Of a DNA stretch of 64,000 bases, positions 57,413-64,000 are shown piece after piece (the stretch's first letter is position 1; each line of letters opens with the position of its first letter). Both the position numbers and the translations under genes were made by a program. Under the pieces are notes generated by a model that saw nothing but the letters and a program-made list of their open reading frames with translations, was not told the DNA's origin and made no database searches. Source of the stretch: Myroides guanonis (GTDB lineage Bacteria > Bacteroidota > Bacteroidia > Flavobacteriales > Flavobacteriaceae). The DNA lies in contig NZ_FORU01000003.1 of NCBI RefSeq assembly GCF_900114085.1, positions 1-64,000 on the forward strand. The letters are read 5' to 3'.

Positions 57413-58414
57413 ATGAAACCAACCATTTTTAAAGCTTTTGTGTTTGCAACAGCTCTTTCGAGCTTTACAATAATTGCGCAAAACACTCCAACTAAACTAT
57501 CTAACACTTACTTAGAAAAAGTAATAAAAGACAATAGTTCCTATTTGAATCAGGGAAAAGTAGCCGATTACATACCTGAATTAGCAAAAGCAAACTCGCA
57601 AGCTATAAGTGTATGTGTGTTAGGTCCAAAAGGTGTTATTTACAAAGCTGGTGATTACAAAGAAAAATTCACAGTACAGAGTATATCAAAATTGATAGCC
57701 TTAATGATAGCGGTCGAAGATTGGGGAGAAGAAAAGGTCTTTGAGCGCGTAGGTTATTATGGAACTAGTTTAGCCTTTAATGAATTCGCGCATTTAGAAA
57801 CCATGCCAACACCCTTGAATCCAATGATGAATGCAGGTGCTTTAGTAACCACAGCGATGATTAAAGGAGAAGGAGACGAAGGCTACCAACGCATACTAGA
57901 ACGCATTCGATACATTACAAACAACAACACTATTAAAATAAATCAAGCAGTCTATTTATCCGAGAAAGAAACAGGACATCGCAACAGAGGTATGTTTCAC
58001 CTATTGAAAAACAAAGAATTAATAGACAAAGACGAAGAGGCTTTAAACAACTATTTTAAGCAATGTTCTATAGAAATAGATACAGAAGATTTGGCTAAAA
58101 TCGCTTATTTCTTTGCAAATGAATGTACTCGATTTGACGGAGACAACAAATACAAAAACAGTTCAATTAGTGAACTACTACTTTCACAAATGCTAACCGC
58201 AGGAATGTATGATTACAGTGGTGCTTATTCTAGAAAAATAGGCATACCGTCAAAATCTGGTGTTGGGGGAGGAATCATTGCTGCTGACCCGAAAACAGGA
58301 TATGGAATTGCTGTTTTTAGTCCTGCTTTAGATTCTCATGGAAATTCTTTAATAGGTTCTAAAATCTTAGAAGACCTTTCTAATAAACTAGGAATTTCAT
58401 TGTTCAAAAAATAA
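57413..58414 (+). CDS. glsA: Glutaminase A with a signal peptide (333 aa)
   Basis: This enzyme hydrolyses glutamine to glutamate and ammonia. It belongs to the serine-dependent beta-lactamase-like glutaminase family. The catalytic SxxK motif is FTVQSISKLIALM (about residue 90). Further conserved stretches are TPLNPMMNAGALVTTAM and SKSGVGGGIIA near the C-terminus. A signal peptide covers about residues 1-22 (MKPTIFKAFVFATALSSFTI, cleaved near IIAQ), so the enzyme probably works in the periplasm, unlike the usual cytoplasmic GlsA. The length of the mature part fits the family. It is transcribed alone. Confidence 0.93.
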   Translation: MKPTIFKAFVFATALSSFTIIAQNTPTKLSNTYLEKVIKDNSSYLNQGKVADYIPELAKANSQAISVCVLGPKGVIYKAGDYKEKFTVQSISKLIALMIAVEDWGEEKVFERVGYYGTSLAFNEFAHLETMPTPLNPMMNAGALVTTAMIKGEGDEGYQRILERIRYITNNNTIKINQAVYLSEKETGHRNRGMFHLLKNKELIDKDEEALNNYFKQCSIEIDTEDLAKIAYFFANECTRFDGDNKYKNSSISELLLSQMLTAGMYDYSGAYSRKIGIPSKSGVGGGIIAADPKTGYGIAVFSPALDSHGNSLIGSKILEDLSNKLGISLFKK

Positions 58415-58460
58415 CAATTTCACACTTATTACTCTTTATTATAAAGTGAATATTTAAAAC

Positions 58461-58500
58461 AAAACAGGCTGTATGAATAACATCGTACAGCCTGTTTTTA
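58461..58500. terminator. Bidirectional terminator between glsA and feoB
   Basis: A 13-bp stem, AAAACAGGCTGTA (58461-58473) with TACAGCCTGTTTT (58486-58498), lies between the convergent genes, with T runs on both strands. Confidence 0.9.
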
Positions 58501-58531
58501 TATAATTATTTTTTATCGTCATCAATATAGA

Positions 58532-60709
58532 TTAACTAAAAAAGTTCCAAGCAACTGTTACTAGAAAGCAAACCAATACTCCATATACAATAGGTAAAAA
58601 AGTAGCAACTGTTGTCCATTTAAGGCTATTGGTTTCTTTATAAATTGTATAGATTGTAGTACTACAAGGATTGTGTAACAAGCTAAACAGCATTAAATTG
58701 ATCCCTGTTAAGGTCGTCCACCCTGCCATTTTAAGTATGTTAGCTATTTCTCCATCAGACACTTCAAACATCACACCAGCTCCTTCACCTAAAGTAGCAT
58801 CTCCAAGAGTCATAGCCGTTAACATGAGGATTGTTGGAATCACAATTTCATTCGCAGGAATAGCCAATACATAGGCTAAAAGTATCACTCCATTTAATCC
58901 TATAATTACAGCGATTGGATTTAAGGCATCAATTGCCCAAACTGCAATACTCGTGTCTCCTATATGCAAATTGCTAATCAACCAAATAATTGCACCCGCT
59001 GGAGCTGCAAATACAATAGCTCTCCAAAGAACAATTAGAGTTCTATCGATCAGAGAAGTATAAATAGTCTGAAGAACGGAAGGCGGTCTATATGGTGGTA
59101 ATTCCAATGTAAAAAACGAAGACTGCCCTTTAAGCAAGGTTTTAGACAACATCCACGATGTAAAAAATGTAAATCCAATTCCCAACACTACAATTGCAAT
59201 AACAGCTAAAGTAGAAATTGTATGTGACATATAACTAGGCGCCAATGCTCCTATAAAAATAGTTGCCATTAATATCTGAGTAGGCCAACGTCCGTTACAC
59301 AAAGAAAAATTATTAGTAATAATAGCAATCAATTTCTCACGTGGACTATTGATAATACGAGTAGCAACAACACCAGCTGCATTACATCCAAATCCCATAC
59401 TCATAGTTAAAGCTTGCTTACCATGAGCTCCAGCTTTGTTAAAAATACGGTCTAGATTAAAAGCAACCCTAGGAAGATATCCAAAATCTTCTAAAAGGGT
59501 AAAAAGCGGAAAGAAAATAGCCATCGGAGGTAACATAACCGCTACAACCCACGCTGTAGCTAAATACACTCCATCAATTAAAAATCCACTCAACCACCAA
59601 GGAAAACCAATAGAAACAGCCCCTTCTTTCAGCAAGGGGTATAACTGATCCAACAAGAGATAAGATAATGCACTAGATGGGTAATTAGACCCTATAATAG
59701 TTAACCACAATATTCCACCAAGCATTAAGAGCATTATTGGAAACCCCCAATACTTACTCGTCACTATATTATCAATAGCACGGTCCACTCTAAAGGCTCT
59801 CTGTTGTTCATCGGATTGTACGGTGGTCTTAACTATTTTAAAAACGGTATTGAAGATAGCCTCTGAAAACTTTCTTGAATACTGCATACCATCTTCAGCT
59901 CTATAAGCAATAGCTAAATCTAAAACCGGTCGAAAGTTATCCTTATTTATTTTCGTAGAAAGCTTCCCAGAGCTCAAGGCTGTACTAATGCTCTCATCAT
60001 TCTGAAGCAATCTCATTGCTAACCAAGAACGACTTGGCAATGTATTATCTAAGCTATACAAAGCATTACTCACCTCATATAACGCTTTTTGCATTTCACT
60101 CGGAATACCTTTTATTTCATGTTTCTCTGGTACTATTTTACCAGTAGCCACTTGATGTATTGCCAATAATAAATCGGAAATTCCTTCTTTTTTTCTAGCA
60201 GAAGTAGCAATCACAGGGACTCCTAAATCTTTAGATAAACTACGCACATCAACCACTACTCCATGTCTAGTTGCTTCATCTATTAAATTCAAACAAACCA
60301 CCACTTTTGAGGTGATTTCTTGAATCTGTAGAACCAAGCTCAAATGACGTTCTAATCTTCCTGCATCCACTACTACTACCGTAACATCTGGCTTACCAAA
60401 CAGAATATAATCTCTCGCGACTTCTTCATCTTCCGAGTTAGAAAGCAAAGAATAAGTTCCTGGTAAATCAACCAATTGATATTCGTGTTCTTTATAAGAA
60501 AAATTTCCTTTAGCACTGCTTACGGTCTTTCCAGGCCAGTTTCCCGTATGTTGTTTTAAGCCAGTTAAAGCATTAAAAATGGTGCTTTTTCCTGTATTTG
60601 GATTTCCCGCTAAAGCAATGGTATAATCATATTTAGAAGAACTCTCCCCTAATGGACGTAAATCCGAAGTAGTATTAAGTTCACAAACCTCACAAGCATT
60701 TTTTAGCAT
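58532..60709 (-). CDS. feoB: Ferrous iron transporter B (725 aa)
   Basis: FeoB is the inner-membrane permease for Fe(II), with a cytoplasmic G domain. The G domain at about 25-190 shows GNPNTGKSTIFNALTG (G1), DLPGTYSL (G3) and NLIDEA (G4). The membrane part at about 310-720 has two Gate-type units with the conserved SMGFGCNAAGVVATR and the later PANEIVIPTILMLT. The CEVCEL motif near the N-terminus is a Cys-rich start seen in some FeoB proteins. The start overlaps the 3' end of feoA by 7 bp, so the two are translationally coupled. Expression is probably controlled by the palindrome upstream of feoA. Confidence 0.97.
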   Translation of the reverse strand: MLKNACEVCELNTTSDLRPLGESSSKYDYTIALAGNPNTGKSTIFNALTGLKQHTGNWPGKTVSSAKGNFSYKEHEYQLVDLPGTYSLLSNSEDEEVARDYILFGKPDVTVVVVDAGRLERHLSLVLQIQEITSKVVVCLNLIDEATRHGVVVDVRSLSKDLGVPVIATSARKKEGISDLLLAIHQVATGKIVPEKHEIKGIPSEMQKALYEVSNALYSLDNTLPSRSWLAMRLLQNDESISTALSSGKLSTKINKDNFRPVLDLAIAYRAEDGMQYSRKFSEAIFNTVFKIVKTTVQSDEQQRAFRVDRAIDNIVTSKYWGFPIMLLMLGGILWLTIIGSNYPSSALSYLLLDQLYPLLKEGAVSIGFPWWLSGFLIDGVYLATAWVVAVMLPPMAIFFPLFTLLEDFGYLPRVAFNLDRIFNKAGAHGKQALTMSMGFGCNAAGVVATRIINSPREKLIAIITNNFSLCNGRWPTQILMATIFIGALAPSYMSHTISTLAVIAIVVLGIGFTFFTSWMLSKTLLKGQSSFFTLELPPYRPPSVLQTIYTSLIDRTLIVLWRAIVFAAPAGAIIWLISNLHIGDTSIAVWAIDALNPIAVIIGLNGVILLAYVLAIPANEIVIPTILMLTAMTLGDATLGEGAGVMFEVSDGEIANILKMAGWTTLTGINLMLFSLLHNPCSTTIYTIYKETNSLKWTTVATFLPIVYGVLVCFLVTVAWNFFS

Positions 60710-60951
60710 GATGTTTCCTCCTTTCCATTCTCAACAATAATTTTATCTGCATCTATTTTTCTCAAAGAAATCAGGGTATTATGAATCATAAAAGCCATTG
60801 GATCTCCCAAGGGACTTATGTTTTGTAATTCCACCAAAGCACCAGGCACAAAACCCAAATCCAAAAAACGTTGATAGACCTCGTTTGTGCAGTTAGTATC
60901 TATACTAACTATTCTCGACTTCTCACCTTTCTTTAATGCAGACAATAACAT
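60703..60951 (-). CDS. feoA: FeoA-domain protein (82 aa)
   Basis: This small SH3-like cytoplasmic protein is needed for FeoB activity. The sequence shows the FeoA pattern: a central FLDLGFVPGALVELQNISPLGDPMAF loop (in two parts, RFLDLGFVPGALVEL and SPLGDP), followed by LISLRKIDADKIIV. The length of 82 residues is typical. It is the first gene of the feoAB operon, overlapping feoB by 7 bp. Confidence 0.95.
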   Translation of the reverse strand: MLLSALKKGEKSRIVSIDTNCTNEVYQRFLDLGFVPGALVELQNISPLGDPMAFMIHNTLISLRKIDADKIIVENGKEETSC

Positions 60952-60970
60952 TGCTTATGTTTTAGTTCTG

Positions 60971-60986
60971 CAAAATTACAAAATTA
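60971..60986 (-). promoter_or_regulatory. Two tandem -7 boxes for feoAB
   Basis: On the minus strand TAATTTTG occurs twice back to back (60979-60986 and 60971-60978). Both fit TAnnTTTG. Either can serve the feoA start at 60951, and the upstream copy overlaps the palindrome at 60983-60998. Confidence 0.6.
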
Positions 60987-60998
60987 GACTTGTCTAAT
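60983..60998. promoter_or_regulatory. Perfect 16-bp palindrome over the feoAB promoter (candidate metal-repressor operator)
   Basis: ATTAGAC (60983-60989) and GTCTAAT (60992-60998) are perfect inverted repeats around a 2-bp centre. The palindrome overlaps the -7 box. The size and position fit an operator of an iron-responsive repressor of the DtxR/IdeR or Fur type. Which family is not shown by the sequence. Confidence 0.6.
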
Positions 60999-61061
60999 AA
61001 AATATTTAGTGTGTTTTATTATTTCACTATAACCTCCTCTATCCTACACTACCTACTAGAA

Positions 61062-61090
61062 ACAAAAAACCATCCTTAATAAGGATGGTT
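61062..61090 (-). terminator. Terminator of recR
   Basis: AACCATCCTT (61068-61077) pairs with AAGGATGGTT (61081-61090) over 10 bp with a 3-nt loop. A T run follows on the minus strand. It starts 18 bp past the stop at 61108. Confidence 0.85.
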
Positions 61091-61107
61091 CCAGTTTATA
61101 TAATTTT

Positions 61108-61728
61108 TTAAACATTTTTAAAAGCATTCTCAAATGGAACCCTATACATCAAACTTCTTCCAAGAGTGACCTCATCAGCATATTCCAATTCATCTCCCAC
61201 CGCTATTCCTCTAGCGATAGTAGAAGTGATGATATTACAATCTTTTATCTGCTTAAAAATATAAAAATTAGTAGTATCTCCTTCCATAGTAGAACTTAAT
61301 GCAAAAATAATCTCTTTTACATTACCTGCTTTTACTTTTTCTACTAATGAAGTAATATTTAACTGACTTGGACCAATCCCATCCATCGGAGAGATCTTTC
61401 CACCTAACACGTGGTAAACACCTTTATACAATTGTGTATTCTCCAATGCCATAACATCACGTACATCTTCCACTACACAAATAGTCTGATGATCACGGTG
61501 ATTATTTGAGCAAATATCACACATATCTATATCCGAAATTGTAAAACAACTTTTACAGAACTTAATATCGTGTCTCATCTTCATAAGTGCTTCGGCAAGA
61601 TGTGTAGTTCGATCTGGATTCTGCTTTAATAAATGCAACATCAATCGCAAAGCAGTTCTTTTCCCAACTCCAGGAAGTTGCGACATTTCGTCTACTGCTT
61701 TTTCTAATAATTTTGAAGGAAATTCCAT
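61108..61728 (-). CDS. recR: Recombination protein RecR (206 aa)
   Basis: RecR forms rings with RecO and RecF to load RecA at gaps in DNA. A helix-hairpin-helix near the N-terminus ([20 protein letters not shown]) is followed by a four-cysteine zinc finger (CKSCF and CDICSN, about residues 57-75). The Toprim domain ([17 protein letters not shown] and later [20 protein letters not shown]) completes the protein. The length of about 200 residues is typical. Confidence 0.97.
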   Translation of the reverse strand: MEFPSKLLEKAVDEMSQLPGVGKRTALRLMLHLLKQNPDRTTHLAEALMKMRHDIKFCKSCFTISDIDMCDICSNNHRDHQTICVVEDVRDVMALENTQLYKGVYHVLGGKISPMDGIGPSQLNITSLVEKVKAGNVKEIIFALSSTMEGDTTNFYIFKQIKDCNIITSTIARGIAVGDELEYADEVTLGRSLMYRVPFENAFKNV

Positions 61729-61732
61729 GCTG

Positions 61733-61740
61733 CAAAGATA
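61733..61740 (-). promoter_or_regulatory. -7 box for recR
   Basis: On the minus strand TATCTTTG matches TAnnTTTG. It lies only 4 bp before the ATG of recR at 61728, so the transcript would be nearly leaderless. Confidence 0.5.
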
Positions 61741-61853
61741 ATTAAAAACTCGAAACTCTATCTTGTATACTCCCTTCCAATCTCCGATTTTAAGCTAGAA
61801 GAATTCAGAAACACAAAAATGCAGAAAAGCCTACTATACACCTTAAAAATAAG

Positions 61854-61861
61854 TATTTTTG
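61854..61861 (+). promoter_or_regulatory. -7 box for the symporter gene
   Basis: TATTTTTG matches TAnnTTTG and lies 24 bp before the ATG at 61886. The alternative TTG start at 61859 would fall inside it, which supports the ATG. Confidence 0.5.
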
Positions 61862-61885
61862 AGAATTGACATTAGAAAAACCGCT

Positions 61886-63391
61886 ATGACACCAACCACC
61901 ATTATTTTAATCATTGTTATTTATTTCGGAATGCTATTGTTTATATCGCATTTCATCAGTCGAAAGGACAGTAGTAACGATGCTTTTTTTATGGCAAATA
62001 GAAATGCCAAGTGGTATTTGGTTGCTTTTGGAATGATCGGAACAGCGCTTTCAGGCGTTACTTTCATATCAGTGCCTGGAGAAGTTGGTGCTCCAAGTGG
62101 AGAGCAATTTAAATACTTTCAATTCATACTTGGTAATGCTGTAGGTTTTCTAATTACAGCTACAGTTTTACTTCCGCTATATTACAAATATAATTTAGTA
62201 TCTATTTACACTTATATAGAGCAAAAGCTAGGTTATTACAGCTATAAATCAGCCGCTACTATCTTCTTACTCAGTCGAACTATCGGATCTGCCTTTAGAC
62301 TTTATCTAGTGGTTATTGTTCTCCAACGCTATGTATTTGACCATTTTGGAGTTCCATTTTTTGCAACTGTTCTTTTAGCACTTGCATTGATTTATGCTTA
62401 TACCTATAAAGGAGGTTTGAAAACCATTATAATCACCGATACGCTACAGACATTTTTCTTGGTATCATCGGTTATTTTTACCATAATTTTCATTTGTCAC
62501 AGCCTTGATTTGAATGCGCTTGAAGCCTTCGAAACTATTAAAGAAAGCAACTATTCAAAGGTGTTTTTCTTTGAAGATTTTATGGGAAGTAAATACCATT
62601 TTGTCAAACAGTTTCTAGGGGGTGTTTTTGTTACTCTAGCAATGGTAGGTTTAGATCAAGATTTGATGCAAAAGAATTTAAGTTGTAAAAACATAAAAGA
62701 AGCACAAAAAAACATGTATTCTTTCACTGCCATTTTTGTAGTAATCAACCTATTCTTTTTAGGTGTTGGAGCTTTATTATATGTTTATGCCTCTCAGAAA
62801 GGAATAGAAGTTCCAGTAGATACCATTACAGGAAAACCGCGAACAGATTTACTTTTCCCGGAAATAGCCTTCAACCACTTAAGTTTAATTCCTTCCATTA
62901 TATTCTTACTTGGTCTAACGGCAGCTACTTTCGCGACAACCGATTCAGCTCTTACGGCCTTAACCACCTCTTTTTGTATTGATTTCTTAGGAATGGATAA
63001 ACCAGAAAATGTTCATAAGACATCTAATGTTTGGAAAAGAAAATGGGTACACCTTAGTTTTTCTTTCTTAATGTTTTTGGTAATAATCATCTTTAATATC
63101 ATCAATGACGCTTCTGTAGTCAGTATGATTTTCAAAATAGCCTCTTATACTTATGGTCCACTATTAGGTTTATTTGCATTTGCGATATTCTTTAAACACA
63201 GACGAGTTCGCGACGTTCTTGTCCCTGCTATTTGTATCGTTTCTCCCCTAATCACACTTTGGATAAGCAGCAATTCAAACATCCTTTTTGGCAACTATGT
63301 CTTCGACAATGAACTCATCATAGTAAATGGAAGTATTACGTTTCTTTTGCTTCTTGTGAGTAGTAAGAGAATGATGTCTGAACAGAAATAA
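61886..63391 (+). CDS. Sodium:solute symporter family protein (501 aa)
   Basis: This inner-membrane transporter of the SSS family imports a solute with sodium. I chose the ATG at 61886 over the TTG at 61859 because the ATG starts the first helix cleanly and the TTG overlaps the promoter. The N-terminus has the typical first helix and the FFMANRNAKWYLVAFGMIGT motif. GTALSGVTFISVPG lies in the second helix and holds the sodium-binding core. The later GLTAATFATTDSALTALTTS is the conserved sodium-site helix. About 13 membrane segments are visible. The solute is not evident from the sequence. The gene is transcribed alone. Confidence 0.9.
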   Translation: MTPTTIILIIVIYFGMLLFISHFISRKDSSNDAFFMANRNAKWYLVAFGMIGTALSGVTFISVPGEVGAPSGEQFKYFQFILGNAVGFLITATVLLPLYYKYNLVSIYTYIEQKLGYYSYKSAATIFLLSRTIGSAFRLYLVVIVLQRYVFDHFGVPFFATVLLALALIYAYTYKGGLKTIIITDTLQTFFLVSSVIFTIIFICHSLDLNALEAFETIKESNYSKVFFFEDFMGSKYHFVKQFLGGVFVTLAMVGLDQDLMQKNLSCKNIKEAQKNMYSFTAIFVVINLFFLGVGALLYVYASQKGIEVPVDTITGKPRTDLLFPEIAFNHLSLIPSIIFLLGLTAATFATTDSALTALTTSFCIDFLGMDKPENVHKTSNVWKRKWVHLSFSFLMFLVIIIFNIINDASVVSMIFKIASYTYGPLLGLFAFAIFFKHRRVRDVLVPAICIVSPLITLWISSNSNILFGNYVFDNELIIVNGSITFLLLLVSSKRMMSEQK

Positions 63392-63395
63392 TTGA

Positions 63396-63416
63396 GATTG
63401 CGGGTCAAGCCCGTAA
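63396..63416. repeat. Small palindromic repeat unit (ATTGCGGG, 5-nt loop, CCCGTAAT)
   Basis: ATTGCGGG (63396-63403) and CCCGTAAT (63409-63416) form an 8-bp stem with one G-T pair and loop TCAAG. A similar short palindrome is common between genes in many bacteria, so this is probably one copy of a dispersed element. A second inverted repeat, TTATCCAA (63451-63458) with TTGGATAA (63486-63493), lies just downstream. Confidence 0.5.
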
Positions 63417-63550
63417 TGACTAGTGAGAATAAAAACAGTTCTACTTTCAATTATCCAATGACACAACCTCCCCACTAGACTCACTTTGGATAACGAAGCC
63501 AATGGAAAATAGTAAACTGTTGTCCTCTGTACCTAATTTTTATCTCCTAA

Positions 63551-63910
63551 TCAATACTGTCCAATACGCAATAGAACCAAAGTACAGGCTTCTATATAAG
63601 ATATACCCTTTTCATCTAATTTTTTATAGAACTCAGGATTTTCAGTACCTGGATTAAACACCACTCGTTTTGGTTTTAGACTTAAGACATAATCATAATA
63701 ATCCACTTGTCTTTTGGGATTTAAATAGAGTGTAACTGTATCAACTCCTTCGAACGAAAGGGGTTCTGTTTCAATCGACACACCTGCTACTTCACCTTTT
63801 TTGAGTCCAATTGCTACAACTGGGTGTCTAAACTCTCTAAGCATAGAAATCGCTTTAAACGAATATCTTTCAGGATTTGTAGAAGCTCCTATAACTAATG
63901 TCTTTTTCAT
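63551..63910 (-). CDS. CoA-binding-domain protein (119 aa)
   Basis: This is a small single-domain protein of the CoA-binding (Rossmann-like) family. MKKTLVIGASTNPERYSFKA holds the nucleotide-binding loop, followed by the VVAIGLKKGEVAGVSI strand, and KRVVFNPGTENPEFYKKLDE is a conserved later motif. The length of 119 residues fits the single-domain family, which has no established enzymatic role. It is the last complete gene before the right edge. Confidence 0.88.
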   Translation of the reverse strand: MKKTLVIGASTNPERYSFKAISMLREFRHPVVAIGLKKGEVAGVSIETEPLSFEGVDTVTLYLNPKRQVDYYDYVLSLKPKRVVFNPGTENPEFYKKLDEKGISYIEACTLVLLRIGQY

Positions 63911-64000
63911 AATGAATTCTTTTATCCCTAAAGTTACAGAATATTCTACAATTCAATAAATATAAAATTCGAAAAAAGAGAGTCTTTTAAAATGAAAACG

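Noticed and set aside
61859..61886. TTG start of the symporter at 61859
   Set aside because: It lies inside the TATTTTTG promoter box. The ATG at 61886 is far more likely.
63275..63502. A 75-codon minus-strand frame at the end of the symporter gene
   Set aside because: It overlaps the symporter's 3' end and the palindromic repeats and matches no protein pattern.

Overview
The window looks like a chromosomal segment of a low-GC Bacteroidota, most likely a member of the Flavobacteriaceae. The genus cannot be fixed from the sequence. The evidence is the giant secreted proteins with type IX secretion (T9SS) type B C-terminal domains, the GLPGLI-family proteins, a carboxypeptidase-regulatory/TonB-type outer-membrane barrel, a methylmalonyl-CoA mutase pair in an operon with udk and a DivIC-like gene, and promoters of the Bacteroidota type (TAnnTTTG -7 box). 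No rRNA, tRNA, insertion sequence, CRISPR array or prophage gene was seen.

Positions 1-31710 are an adhesin locus. Four very large secreted proteins lie on the minus strand (about 2300 or more, 1971, 2022 and 2489 residues). Each is built from alternating choice-of-anchor-J/MAM-like domains and fibronectin type III domains. These are followed by a PPC-like domain, a choice-of-anchor-L domain, Ig-like modules and a T9SS type B sorting domain. The number of repeat units differs between paralogs (6, 4, 4 and 6). The leftmost copy runs off the window and is interrupted by one in-frame TGA at 1789-1791. The frame is otherwise open for all 1788 remaining bases, and a paralog has Trp at the same place, so this looks like a TGG-to-TGA nonsense change. 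Two membrane-spanning TPR regulators flank the largest adhesin: one with a LuxR-like helix-turn-helix (19859-21715) and one with an AraC-type DNA-binding domain (29947-31710).

Positions 31707-45269 hold housekeeping and envelope genes: a TlpA-like thioredoxin, an HD-domain phosphohydrolase, aconitase, a three-gene operon of parvulin-type periplasmic chaperones (one a lipoprotein without a recognisable catalytic domain), release factor 3, a DHA2-type MFS exporter, an NlpE-like lipoprotein and a siderophore-interacting flavoprotein. An 809-bp gap between the chaperone operon and prfC carries promoters and inverted repeats but no gene that I can support.

Positions 45400-49946 form a plus-strand operon of udk, a DivIC/FtsB-like gene, mutA and mutB, ending in a strong terminator. 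Positions 49950-55872 form a minus-strand operon of four tandem GLPGLI-family genes followed by a TonB-receptor-like barrel. Three of the GLPGLI genes are near-identical in length with constant 11-bp spacers, so they are tandem duplications.

Positions 56031-63910 hold a DEAD-box RNA helicase, an exported glutaminase, the feoAB ferrous-iron uptake operon with a perfect 16-bp palindrome over its promoter, recR, a sodium:solute symporter and a small CoA-binding protein. Most transcription units end in clear hairpin-plus-T-tract terminators, several shared by convergent genes and two overlapping coding sequence.
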